Part shown: positions 53,222-63,446 of the stretch, piece after piece
Layout of the letters: each line of letters starts with the position of its first letter
Numbering within the stretch: position 1 is the stretch's first letter
NCBI RefSeq assembly: GCF_037975245.1
Contig: NC_092578.1
Coordinates: 17,739,821-17,803,820, forward strand
Direction: 5' to 3'
Source of the DNA: Apostichopus japonicus
Taxonomy: Eukaryota > Echinodermata > Holothuroidea > Aspidochirotida > Stichopodidae
DNA length: 64,000 bases
Made by a program: the position numbers and the translations under genes
Notes under the pieces: generated by a model
Database searches by the model: none
Seen by the model: only the letters and a program-made list of their open reading frames with translations
Told to the model about the DNA's origin: nothing

Positions 53222-54120
53222 TCTCTCTAGTTTACTGCTCAGGGGAAATTTGTTTCTAGATAATTACTTAGGGGTTACCTAATTGTATAGTGATTATGAC
53301 GTGATAATACAAAATAAATAAACTATACGCTTTTTTTAAATATTATTTTAATTTTTTTCTCAGTGAGGAATTCAGTTACCGATGAAACGTATTCGTTCAC
53401 ATCGATGTGGTTATCCCTATGATGCGTGATTAATTAATTTTTCGTCTGTCTGTCTGGCCTTTTTGTTTTGGCGAATTATAATGATATTTCTGTTTTTGCA
53501 AAATATTTTGATATTTTCAGATTGAGAGACAACAGGGAAGCAGTTCAGGGAGAAGTAAGAGGCGCTAAGATGACAGAAAATGAAGTATAACCTTTTGTTT
53601 TCCTTTATTAAAAACAAATTTAAGCTGCTCCTTTTTTCCCCCAGATAAATCGTAATACTGCGATGGTATTAATAAGAGCTAATTGGAAATGAAGCTTCTC
53701 TTTGAAATAAGCCAAATTATTCTCTTTGAAAGTGACATGATCAAAAAGTGACGTCCAGTTATACTCTTTAATAATTAAAAGCAAACGAGCAGGTCTTCCG
53801 ACAAACGGCGGATGTTGTGGCCTGGGGAAAGGAGCTACGGGGAGGAGCTACCCTTCTCCCTTATGATTCATTGTTTTATAATTAAGGGTGTTTAGTTGCT
53901 AAAGATAGTTTGATAGTTTGCAATTTTGAAGTAAATCTATACGTTCAAGACTTTTCTGCAAAACATCATTTTTATGATATATATTTAAAGATAAAAATAA
54001 AAAATATTTTTTAAGCGACCCTATCAAGTTACGCCCCCTCAACTCCCCTCTCGAGCTGGAATATCAGGCATGTATGTCATATACTGTGTCTTACGAACAT
54101 TTATCAAGAATGTTGGTCTG
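53222..54120. other. Unique stretch, no gene recognised
   Basis: AT-rich. No repeat partner or exon found. Confidence 0.45.
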
Positions 54121-54207
54121 GTTCAACCAGGGAGTTGTTATAACAACTCCATGGTCCAACAAGGGAGCTGCTACTCTAACGTTAGAGTAGCAGCTCCCTG
54201 GTTCAAC
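54121..54207. repeat. Two adjacent palindromes within an outer inverted repeat
   Basis: Left part: CCAGGGAGTTGTTATAACAACTCCATGG, the same palindrome type as at 48607 and 62747. Right part: a perfect 38-bp palindrome at 54162-54199, whose left half is AGGGAGCTGCTACTCTAAC. The whole is bounded by GTTCAACCAGGGAG on the left and CTCCCTGGTTCAACC on the right, which are inverted copies with one mismatch. This is a nested foldback and can extrude a cruciform. Confidence 0.93.
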
Positions 54208-54778
54208 CTATATGTCGCAATTAGCACATACCAACTGGTATAGCCACGCATGACTGACATTAGCACTAAAAGAAAATTCTAAAAACAACAAACACACGCA
54301 TTTTAGAGACTAAAGTCTAAACGTAAATATGTCATGAAAGTATAGTTTTCATTTTATCGCTTTGACACATCACTCGCAACATAACACCTGGGAAACAAAT
54401 AACAATATCCGTGTTGACACTATAAATAAACAAAATGTGACAGCTTTGTGTGATATATTGTAGTATCGCCTTTTCTTGAAATGTTATAGGTTACGCAACC
54501 ATTGCACGTTACATTGGTAACAACGGTATATCATGAAAATAATTCTGTTGCCATGGCGACTTATATGTCATCGGATATCACTGTTTATTATTCTCATTCT
54601 TCATACATCAAAAGAAAGAAGCTTGGGAAATTAAAGAAAACTAAACTTTACATGAAATTTCAGGATCCATAAACTTGGCGTATATGAGATAATTTACAAG
54701 CATATTTGTTGTGCTTTGTTTTAGTGCATATGGTCCAGAATTTTACTAATCTTTCAAAGAGTTTCTAAAGAAAATGTT
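54208..54778. other. Unique stretch, no gene recognised
   Basis: No repeat or coding structure recognised. Confidence 0.4.
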
Positions 54779-55330
54779 TAATTGATCAAAATAACACAAC
54801 CCCCAAAAAGTTGGTTTGTTTTTCCCTATATGTGAAAGTTAATGAGGCGAATAATGAGCGAATTTGATTCAACCCACAACATTTCTTCGTTAGGACAAAC
54901 TTTTGTTTTATTCAATATTAATATTGGTCACGGTCACGTGTCACAAATTGCAACTTGGAAAGCAAGTGGTGATCAAATTAAGATGTGAATTGATCACAAT
55001 AACACATCCTTCCAAAAGTGTGCTTTGTTTTTGGGTCTTCACCAAATGAATATTAATGAGGCCATAAATTCATTAATTAATATGATTCAGTCAGTCATCA
55101 ACATTTGTTTTTTCATTTTGATATTTGGCTCCGTGTTGGAAAATTGTAAATTGGAAGGTATTACCTCCGAAAAATGAGATTGCAATTGATTAAAATCTCA
55201 CATTCTCCTTTTAATCTCACTAAGTGAAGAAGGTTAACGAGGCCAGTAATCAATTAAATTGGATTCAATCATCAACATTTCGTCGCGAACACATTTTTCA
55301 GATTTTTAATATTAATCATATACAAACATA
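54779..55330 (+). repeat. Three diverged tandem copies of about 200 bp
   Basis: Copies start at AATTGATCAAAATAACACA (54780), AATTGATCACAATAACACA (54988) and AATTGATTAAAATCTCACA (55184). Each then has AATGAGGC/AACGAGGCC, ATTTGATTCA/ATATGATTCAGT/TTGGATTCAATC, CAACATTT and an ATTAATATTAAT-type end. Periods are 208 and 196 bp. Divergence is substantial (perhaps 30%), so the amplification is old. It is noncoding. Confidence 0.8.
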
Positions 55331-57264
55331 TCAGATTAAAAAGCCGAGTCAAAATTGTCGACTTTTATATATATAGCCTATACTTTATTATTTGGAATCA
55401 GAAGCTGACTTTAGTCAAACTAATGTAATACATTTGTTATGTGATTGCGATATGAAGTAATATTGAACAAAAAATCACTTTAAATGAACTCATGACGCTA
55501 CTTTGATATATAGTAACCCCCCCCCCCCAAAAAAAAAAAATCGTTCACAATATTATCATCGTAATTTGATCATCATCATATCATTTTATTATATCATTTT
55601 ATCATATTATCATCAAAAATCGTTTATAATATTATATTATCATATTTATTATTTGTGGAAAATCAAATAAATCAAATCCTCTCATTGTCCTCTGTTATTC
55701 AATTATTTTAACGGAAGAATTAACCGCATCGTTGCAGACTTATACAGTCAACATATACTTCAGAACACCTGTTTTATTACCAGGAAATAAATAGTTTATA
55801 AAGAAAGAGAAAATGTTCTCTGTGTCTGTAACAAAATTAATCACTTTTCACCCTTTTTCGTAGCTTATTCATTATTTGGCAATGCTATAGTGTTAAAACA
55901 AAGGAAAGCTCATTGATGTGATATACAAACAGTTCGTTTCAACCTTTTTGCAAATATTTTGATTCCCCCCCCCCCCCCCCCTCTTTGTACTTCACTTCAT
56001 GCAGCTGTAACTTTACAATTCACTGATCCACTACACCCGTCAATCATACTTATTATTATTATAATAATTTCACCGCAGATGAATTCAATGTGATAATATT
56101 AGTATCATAAATGTGTGTTTCCGTGACTCAACAGACGAGTCGAAGTTGACATATTAACCTTAAAAATGAAATGGATTTGTAACTCTAAATTTGTTTGGCT
56201 TACATTTTGATATGATTTATCCTTTCATCCCCTGCGGAGATCAATATAGTTTTTCTAGACGTTCTATAATGCATCTTAAGGTCAGAGGCCATACTCTGGT
56301 ATGACTTTATACACCTGTAAGTAGTAACAGAGGCTATGCTATTACAATGATAAAGTGATATGTGCGTGATGCTGATAGTGACAGTGAGAAATTGTTTCAC
56401 TTCATTAAGTTTGAATTAAAACAATTGATGTAATGTTTAGATATAATTTGTTTAAATGTTTAAATGAAAACGATTATCTAATTACTAATATTATATTATT
56501 TGTATCCTATTTCGTTGTGTCGGTTGTGGGGAGAGAGAGGGGGGGGGCAAATCAACTTGCTTCGTTAGATCCGACTACATCGTATTACTGCTAGGAGAAG
56601 TGCACCTTTTGTGAAATTAGGAAAAATGTAATTAAAAATTTCCTTTTGTTACAAAAATTAAACTAGTGCACTAAAAACAGTGCATGTCGTTAGGTGAAAA
56701 CTGCATTCACTTACTGGTACAGAATGCAGAGCTTGACCCATTTTATCGGGAAGTTTTTCGTCAATGTTTGCCTCCCCCCCCCCCCTCTAACCTCCTCCCA
56801 CATACATCAAAGTAACAATGCCTCTCGAAGTTCTTGTACCCCCAAACCCAAAAGTGAACTTTCTTGCATCGCGTCAGCATACTGTAGTATAGCTATAGTG
56901 TAGCCTAGTCGATGCAGATTGACAGTTTGGAATGTACGGATTGCGTCCGTTATTAAAATATTATTCTTGTGCGGTCAAACGTGTGATTTATACTTCGATG
57001 CCGCGTGTACAGTTATTACAAATGCAACAGACAAATGACACACGATATGGCTATATGAATCGCAGTTTGTTTATAACTTTATATAATAAATGATATAGCA
57101 TACTTTGTATTTATAAATACTGACTACTGGTGAGGGCGATACATGGAAAGCGTTAACCAAAGAAACTTAACAGTTTACTTTCGAAATCATGATAATATTG
57201 ATAAAAACGTCCAAAACAAGATCTGCACAGATGAGATATACAGGGGATGGGAATAGTCGCGGGT
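55331..57264. other. Unique stretch with C runs and ATC-rich DNA
   Basis: C12 followed by A12 at 55518-55541, an ATCATC/ATATTATC-rich patch (55553-55650), C17 at 55965-55981, a G-rich tract at 56528-56548 and C12 at 56773-56784. No gene recognised. Confidence 0.5.
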
Positions 57265-57290
57265 ATATATATATATATATATATTTATAC
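57265..57290. repeat. Short (TA)n next to tRNA-containing repeat copy C
   Basis: About 11 TA units. It is again on the tail side of a family 1 copy. Confidence 0.9.
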
Positions 57291-57420
57291 ATATAATTGA
57301 AATTGTAGTGAGTTGAAAAATCCAGAACAGTGAAAAAAACTTCCAGCCTCCACCGGGATTCGAACCCGGGCCTCCCGCTTTATATGCGGACACCCTAACC
57401 ACTATAGGCTATGGACGCTG

Positions 57421-57431
57421 ATTGTATGTCC
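57421..57431 (+). repeat. 11-bp target-site duplication, left copy
   Basis: ATTGTATGTCC, identical to 57635-57645. The uninterrupted copies at about 9347 and 15940 have this sequence once. Confidence 0.93.
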
Positions 57432-57634
57432 TGACTTACTGACCAACTTAGGTGCGTAGGACGCTGTGTCCCTTTGCCCTCTGGCGAGTAATCCTCCTCC
57501 AATCTGGTCTATCTGCTGCGCATCTTTCAGCAGCTTGGGTTGTCATACCTAGGTCTTTCTGGATTAGGTCCTTCCATCTTGAAGGTGGTCGTCCTGGAGG
57601 TCTTGGCTTGCTGAAGTCATTCTTGAATGCTTAA
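57432..57634 (-). mobile_element. 5'-truncated non-LTR retrotransposon (LINE) end
   Basis: A 203-bp insertion. On the minus strand 60 codons (57630-57451) end at TAA 57450-57448. They read AFKNDFSKPRPPGRPPSRWK, then DLIQKDLG, then AADRPDWRRITRQRAKG. The GRPP.RW.D...DL.....A.DR..WRR pattern is the known carboxy-terminal end of many non-LTR retrotransposon reverse transcriptases (RTE/CR1-like groups; the exact clade cannot be fixed from this piece). After the stop only 16 bases (GTTGGTCAGTAAGTCA) precede the target duplication, so the 3'UTR is very short, as in RTE-type elements. There is no poly-A tail. All catalytic domains are missing, so it was dead on arrival. Confidence 0.88.
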
Positions 57635-57645
57635 ATTGTATGTCC
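57635..57645 (+). repeat. 11-bp target-site duplication, right copy
   Basis: ATTGTATGTCC, followed by AGAGGTTCGAAA, which rejoins the family 1 repeat. Confidence 0.93.
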
Positions 57646-57778
57646 AGAGGTTCGAAAATCGGTAAGGAAGGTCGTAGTTTCACTGTAGGCGTTTGTCACC
57701 TGTATCAAACAATACTAGCTCTGTTTTGGTGACATATTTGCCTTACTCTAGATATCAAACATGATGCTAACCAACTCG

Positions 57779-59565
57779 TATGTACATATATATAGATACT
57801 AATTCTCCAAAATATCTATGCGTAGCAAGCGATACTCCTAAGAAGAATAAATTAAAATATCCCGTGTAACACGATCAGTGATTCAGTTCCATGTACAAGC
57901 CTATCATCGATAACCCCATCATACCTTACCATGCATGCAATTCGAATGTTTATAACAAACCTCATTATTGATTACGAAGGCAAAATCAGATAACGTTTAT
58001 CAATTATGTAGCGCATTTCAATGTCTCTAAAACTAAACAAATTTATAGACTGTTGACAGAACGGTTGAAAAACTTCTTCATGATCAAACCGATTTATAGA
58101 CTATGGCCTGTCTAGTGAACTAATTGCGATCTTTGTGTTCAACAAAATATATATGAAAGGAACTCAATGCACTAATTGTATCTTTGAAGAAGTGAATCAT
58201 TGTAGCATGCATGTTCGTATGGTTGGCGCAACATGTGATTTATTGAAAGACAGCATTGCTCATCTCAAAGTCAAAGTGTAACATACAGTTCTCTCACAGC
58301 TACTATGACGACGACCCAACGCAGAAATAGTTTCAACACTGACAAGAGAAAAACCTGGCGAAGGTGCTTTGTAACTACATCGAAAGCATTGACATAATTT
58401 TGTTAAAGCATAGCCAACAATTTTGCGGTCATTATACCAGTGGCTTTTTGTTTATACTGGTGAATATTATGAATAAAAATAACATTTATGAACAATCACT
58501 AATAATTATTGTTTCGGTAATTCCATGAAAAAGACAAAGCAATAAATTCGTTTCATATGATATATATGCTATACGTTAAATGTTGACACTTTTTTTTTAC
58601 CAATGTTGATTTATCTGGTGATGTCAAGGCAGCCAAACGCTGTGGTATCGACCATGAATAAACTGTGGTAAATGCGTAAATAATCAATAGACCGTTTAAT
58701 ATACCAGCAAAGTTTAACACAACCGGCTTGTCCAGATTACCGTTAAAATTGAAACCACACTTTCCGTCCTCACCTTGACCCGAAAAAAAAAGTGTTTATG
58801 AATCAGGACTTATAAATAGATTATGTGAAGTACAAGTTTAAATATGTCTATATATTTAGCTCAACGTGCCAAGTGTGCTATATGGAGATACGTGTATAAA
58901 CCACAACAGATTTTTTTCATTTATCGGATTTTACTATATAGTTTTACTATTGGAAGGGAGTTGAATATCCCGGTTGAAATGTTGGTCATTAGTAACTATT
59001 TTTATGCGGCTTTTCCCTCCATGCACCTCCCCCCTCCTCTCCCCCACCCTCAATTGAAAAAAAGACACTGTTCTGTAATATATATACTTATTTCATGTAA
59101 CATTAATATGTTTGTACAGTCCATTCATTGCCCATGCTAGGCGTTATACACAACATTGAAGACATTATAAGCAACGTCACACGCTTGGTAATAATATTAA
59201 AGGGCAGCATTGTTGTATATTCATTCTTAGGAAGTAGTTCTAGGTAAAAGAACTGTCATGTTTGCTTAGCTACATGCATTTCTATCACATAAATGATAGT
59301 ATCATAAAATGTGGTAATTTTAGAGTGTGGGCTCACTTCATGCACATTAATCAGGGACCCGATACAGGTCTGAGTTGGGGTTAAGGGGGTAAGGGGGGGG
59401 GCAGGAGTTGGTCCAATATTGAGTGTAGTTTTGTAGTAATCACATGCGTCGACACCACGTTTGCGCGTATAAGTGTATTTTGTAGTTTAATCATGTTTAC
59501 AACTCGAGTAGAATCAGTTTCAGCTAAATTTAATTGTATTTTTAGCTTATTGTGTTTAGCTTAGC
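57779..59565. other. Unique stretch, no gene recognised
   Basis: A C-rich pyrimidine tract lies at 59026-59050 and a G8 run at about 59395. No exon-like frame; the 98-codon plus frame at 58844 has no motif. Confidence 0.45.
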
Positions 59566-59800
59566 GTTGTGTCCTTAGGCAAGATGCTTTATCTCAGTTG
59601 CATCTCTCCACCAGGGGTTAAATGGGTACCTGCGAGGTAACTTGTCATTGGGCGCAGTATATAACATCTGCCGACTGGAGGGATTGTCTCTGGGACAGGT
59701 TACATTGACCAGGGGTAATATAACGTCTGTAAAGCGCTTTAAGACCTATCGCTGGTATAAAGCGCTATATAAAAGCAAATATTAATATTATATTATTAAA
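59566..59800 (+). mobile_element. SINE body and tail (L2/CR1-type 3' end), head missing
   Basis: It starts near GTGTCCTTAGGCAAGATGCT, continues TTATCTCAGTTGCATCTCTC, CACCAGGGGTTAAATGGGTACC, and ends with GTAAAGCGCTTTAAGACC, TATAAAGCGCTATATAAAAG and an ATTAATATTATATTATT tail. This order matches a widespread animal SINE type whose 3' end is shared with L2/CR1-group LINEs (recognised from memory). No tRNA-like A or B box precedes it, so it is probably 5'-truncated. TAAAGCGCTTTA (59730-59741) is a perfect palindrome, echoed by ATAAAGCGCTATA at 59757. Confidence 0.7.
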
Positions 59801-60433
59801 ATTAAGTTGCAAGTACAATATATAGAGGTTAATGTTAAAATACATGGATTCTGAAGACTGTGTAATAAATATACCACAGAAGTAAATATATTTAGGGGTT
59901 GTGTTGCCTCATGTAGGTAGCTACTGACAGTTCTTAATTCAGTTAAGTACTACCTTTCTAATAACACAAATGGATGTTGGTTTACAACTGTTTTGCTACA
60001 CTTTTACGATGAGTTGTAAATTGCTGTACTCAACGGAAGGAACGGAAAGTTTACGATTGAGTCTATATAGTTTATGTTTTGTCAGTGTTTAAGCCAATGG
60101 TGCTATAGACAGCTGGAAAGGAAGAGGATCAATATTGATAAGAATTAAGCATCCCCTTTAAACAGTTATACTCCGGAGGGAAACATTTCCTTCGGAAAAC
60201 ACCTGTTAGCAAAGTAAGGAAATTGAAGGAAACACTGGGAAAGTACTTTCAAAGGTAAGTGGACTTCAGTATTCTAAACTGAACTATCAATACAAACAAC
60301 GGTTGAATGTGTTTTTTCTTAGTCAATCCGGACTTTTAAAGGTCATTTGTGTTGTCCCAAAATATACAAGCAAGGGGCGGACAAGCACGATGAAGCGTTA
60401 ACGTTAACATGACATTAACTGCTACAGTTCCAG
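59801..60433. other. Unique stretch with an isolated splice-donor consensus
   Basis: A perfect donor (CAAAG|GTAAGT, GT at 60255) ends an open frame from 60142 that reads LRKTPVSKVRK, then LKETLGKYFQ. No plausible acceptor (upstream is purine-rich) or ATG was found. Part of it (CCCCTTTAAACAGT, GGAGGGAAACATTTCC) resembles the stem-loop repeat at 207-318, so it is not called as an exon. Confidence 0.35.
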
Positions 60434-60502
60434 GATCATAAAACTGCTCATTTGAAAACACTTGATGGCAATTATAAGGAAAAAATGGTTACTTTTGGAA
60501 AG
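60434..60502 (+). CDS. Weak candidate internal exon, 69 nt
   Basis: Preceded by CTACAGTTCCAG and followed by AAG|GTAATT. It is open in one frame only: 23 codons starting DHKTAHLKT, then LDGNYKEKMVTFGK, phase 0 at both ends. The pyrimidine tract before the acceptor is poor and the donor is not ideal. No domain was recognised. Its phase does not join to the donor at 60255 (that join gives a stop) or directly to the first exon at 49442 (phase 2). It may be chance. Confidence 0.15.
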
Positions 60503-61295
60503 GTAATTCGGGAAGTCTTTAGCAATTTGAGCATGTCGAGGTATTCGGCCAATAGAGACAACCTTTCAGTGGGCTTTAAACATGCATGTGCAGACTATTC
60601 GAAGTCGTCTATGAACTTCTCCCTCGCCCCCTCCCCCTGCCCCTCCCCCTCGCAAGCCTCCATCCGACATGTCGCTAGAGATTTAAGAAATTAAAAGCCA
60701 CGATGAAAGTTAAATATCACATTGCCAGGGCAATATGACTCCTCCCTGGGAAGATAGGTAAAATTGGACAGTCTCGGATAGTGCATTTGAGAGATGTTCG
60801 GCGAACTTAGATTCAGACATTCAGATAACCTTTGGGAGTATTAGCCAGCCAATCTGGACTTTAACAGTCATCGAGGTACCTCGAACTAGTAATGGGGTTG
60901 TGCTCTTCATGATATTATAACTTTGCGATAATTTTATCTCGCTTTCGACATAGTTGATACGTTTATCGACCTTTTTGAGACTAATTGCGCGCGCAAAGTG
61001 TTCCAAACTAGCGCGCATGTATGTGTCACAACTAATGCTGGAAATTAGCATGCATGCTATATCGGTCGCTGGTCTTTTTCGTTTGGTCTTCGGCATGCCA
61101 ATATGAAAGTATGAAACGTTCATATAGAAGTCGTTATAGATATATCATGTCATAAAATGCTGACATAAATGTCGACATGCCCATATTACACTTGGCTACT
61201 CAATTTAGAAACTAACGTGACTGAATAAAGCTAACAATAACCAATACAGGATAAATCTGACCAACTATAAACATTTTCAAGAGGTTTCGACTTAC
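60503..61295. other. Unique stretch, no gene recognised
   Basis: A C-rich tract at 60622-60655. The 100-codon minus frame at 60821-61123 shows no motif. Confidence 0.45.
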
Positions 61296-61331
61296 CGCAA
61301 GACTTCGCGCAGTATCTACCGTAGACGAAAT
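61296..61331 (-). CDS. Candidate 36-nt exon on the minus strand
   Basis: On the minus strand a long pyrimidine-rich tract (TTTTTGTCTTGTCTTTTCTT) leads to CACAG, then 36 bases, then GTAAGTCG. Both splice signals fit the consensus closely, and the enclosed bases are GC-richer than the flanks. Two frames are open: ISSTVDTARSLA (phase 0) and FVYGRYCAKSC (starting at the third base). The third has a stop. The length is a multiple of three. No neighbouring exon was recognised on this strand, so the gene is unknown. The alternative is a chance pairing of good splice signals. Confidence 0.3.
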
Positions 61332-62746
61332 CTGTGAAGAAAAGACAAGACAAAAACATCGTTGTGTGTTCATCCATGAATTATACTCTAACAAAGCAAA
61401 AAACAAACAACTTAGTTCCTTTCCTCTCAACACTAGTCAAGCGAGAACAGAAGTTACAAATCTAAGACTGTAGGTATATACATTAAGCAGTGATTTTCCC
61501 TTCACGAAATGAACACTTAATTACAAGGTTTTTTGTTTAAGTGTCAATTTATCGCTCCGCTGATCTATCCATTAGAAATTATTAACAGATAACAGATATG
61601 AACAGATAACGTTCAACGTAATGTACATTTGAGCCTCTCTTTTATTTTTAAAGAACTTTGTGAATTCACAACTGTAGGGTGTTTTCGTTTTATGTTATTT
61701 TTATTCATGTTAAAAATGTTAATTTGCTCTAAGCGATATTTTCTGACCATCGTAGAAATCCCCAAAATAAGCTTATAATGTACCCAGATTAGAAGCTATA
61801 GCTTTACTATGGAAAAAGACGCTCCTCGGAGATACGTCATTTTAAACCAAAACCATTGTCAAGACAACAAATACGTTTAATGTAAAGCACTGTTTTAAAT
61901 CCAAGCAAGTTGAAAAGCGTCGCACTATTCGTGTACAAGACGCACGCACATGAATTTTCTTTTGCGGATTTCGCGAGATTAGTTTATACTCATGATGCCG
62001 ATTCGATTTGTATAGGTTCGGTAACATTTACAATAATAATTAACTCATTCCACGCATCAGTGGGCTGTTCCCTTCCAAGTCCCCCGCGGATGGGTTAATA
62101 AGATTGGGGGATAACGGTGGAAAGAAAACGCGCGAAAAGAAAGTTCTTAAAGCAGCTTTCTGTAACCGCGAATTTGATTAAAAATAGTTTTATACTATGC
62201 TATGATATTCAAATTTCAATTCATAATGCAAATTCATTATGTTGACTATCGTTAAGTTTTTATTGCTAATGTTGTAACCAAGAAAGGTCATTAACATGCA
62301 TATATGTAGCCATGCAGGAGAGACATTAAGTTACAGGAAGCTATAGGACCGTGTCTTATCGATTAAATCAAAATCTAAACCTGAGTAATACTCGGTATCG
62401 GGTAGAGAAAACCATCTGCAAATTGGCTACAAATTGAGAAAAAAATTGCATTAAACACTCACTTTTAAAGTGCGGAGGCCCTAATATAAGGTTGATCCAA
62501 AGAACAGTCATTTCTTTATTGACATGAGTTTACCTTCTCAACTAAGATTAAACTTGAGTTATTCGAGAAAATCACAATAATTGTTGTATATTACTGCATG
62601 TGATTGGATATATCTATCAGTTAAGTGGAATCATTTTAGTATATATGGGGGGGTGGCGGGAGGGGGGGGGGGTCGTTTATAAAAATGAATATGAGAAAAC
62701 GAAGGACGCTTATCCGCCAAAATCTAGTCACTGATATTATATAAGA
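61332..62746. other. Unique stretch, no gene recognised
   Basis: A G-rich tract lies at 62646-62673 (GGGGGGGTGGCGGGAGGGGGGGGGG). Nothing else recognised. Confidence 0.45.
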
Positions 62747-62775
62747 CCAGGGAGTTGTTCCATAACAACTCCCTG
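62747..62775. repeat. CAGGGAGTTGTT palindrome, site 3
   Basis: CCAGGGAGTTGTT, then CCA, then TAACAACTCCCTG: 12-base arms in perfect inverted orientation. It is the most complete of the three related sites (others at 48607 and 54128) and lies 57 bp from a family 2 SINE. Confidence 0.88.
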
Positions 62776-62832
62776 ATGAGACATGTGTAGCGTGACTCAG
62801 CAACCAGACTTGTAGAGCGTCCACACTTTTGG

Positions 62833-63068
62833 GGAGTGTTTGCTCAGTGGTTAATGCCGGTGCCTTTCAATCATAAGGTCCCGAGTTCGAGTCACTCCAA
62901 GATTAATGTATGTCGTCCAGTTACAGAGTTGTTGACAATTGACAATTCATAATTATGGACGTGAAATATGAATCTAAGAGACTGACTTCGGTCAGCTTGC
63001 TGCTTTGATAAATTAATGATGGCTACTTCGCGAGTTCCTGCTTGCAGGGGGATCTAAAATACATACAA
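62833..63068 (+). mobile_element. tRNA-derived SINE, family 2, copy 2
   Basis: The head GGAGTGTTTGCTCAGTGG pairs with CACTCC after the B box to give a 6-bp acceptor stem, better preserved than in copy 1. The B box is CCGAGTTCGAGTCACTCC. The body carries the same CTGAC-TTCG-GTCAG hairpin (62982-62995) and ends GGGGGATCTAAAATACATAC. It is roughly 94% identical to 19914-20150 by eye. No clear target duplication was seen; ACACTT occurs on both sides but is short. Confidence 0.9.
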
Positions 63069-63229
63069 TGCATATATACATGCATACACTTGTACAACAT
63101 ACTGGCGTGGTTATCATTACCCGTACAGCAGTCGTACTCGCCTTTTTGAATTTGTACTCACATTGGTACTCGGAGTGTGTTGGAAATCTAATACAGATAT
63201 TATAGTGCAATATTAGGCACTCGTACTCG

Positions 63230-63446
63230 TGCGTAGTACCTGCGTAGTACCTGTGTATAGTACCTGCGTAGTACCTGCGTGGTACCTGCGTAGTACCTGC
63301 CTAGTACCCGCGTAGTACCTGCGTAGTACCCGCGTAGCACCCGCGTAGTACCCGCGTAGTACCTGTGTATAGTACCTGCGTAGTACCTGCGTGGTACCTG
63401 CCTAGTACCTGCCTAGTACTTGCGTAGTACCTGCGTAGTACCTTGT
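63230..63446 (+). repeat. 11-bp minisatellite (GTAGTACCTGC)n
   Basis: About 19-20 units of GTAGTACCTGC with variants (CCCGC endings, GTGG, CTAG) and two 13-bp units (GTATAGTACCTGC). ACCTGTGTATAGTACCTGCG followed by the same variant order occurs at 63249 and again at 63361, so a 112-bp block of the array was duplicated as one piece. GTACTCGTACTC-like sequence flanks both sides. Confidence 0.95.

Larger units (their letters stand above)
57296..57778 (-). mobile_element. tRNA-containing repeat, family 1, copy C, split by a LINE
   Basis: The minus-strand tRNA-like module is at 57418-57346. It has GCGTCCATAGCCTATAGTGG (a 2-base insertion in the A box), CCGC-ATATAAA-GCGG as a well-paired anticodon arm, GGGTTCGAATCCCGG as the T-arm and TGGAGGC to close the acceptor stem. 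Its tail side (57296-57345) matches copies A and B. The upstream side is interrupted after ATTGTATGTCC (57431) and resumes after a second ATTGTATGTCC at 57645, continuing to 57778. Copies A and B show the uninterrupted sequence, which proves the interruption is an insertion. Confidence 0.9.

Noticed and set aside
60142-60254. Open frame ending at a perfect GTAAGT donor (60255)
   Set aside because: No acceptor or start codon, purine-rich upstream sequence, and partial similarity to a dispersed stem-loop repeat.
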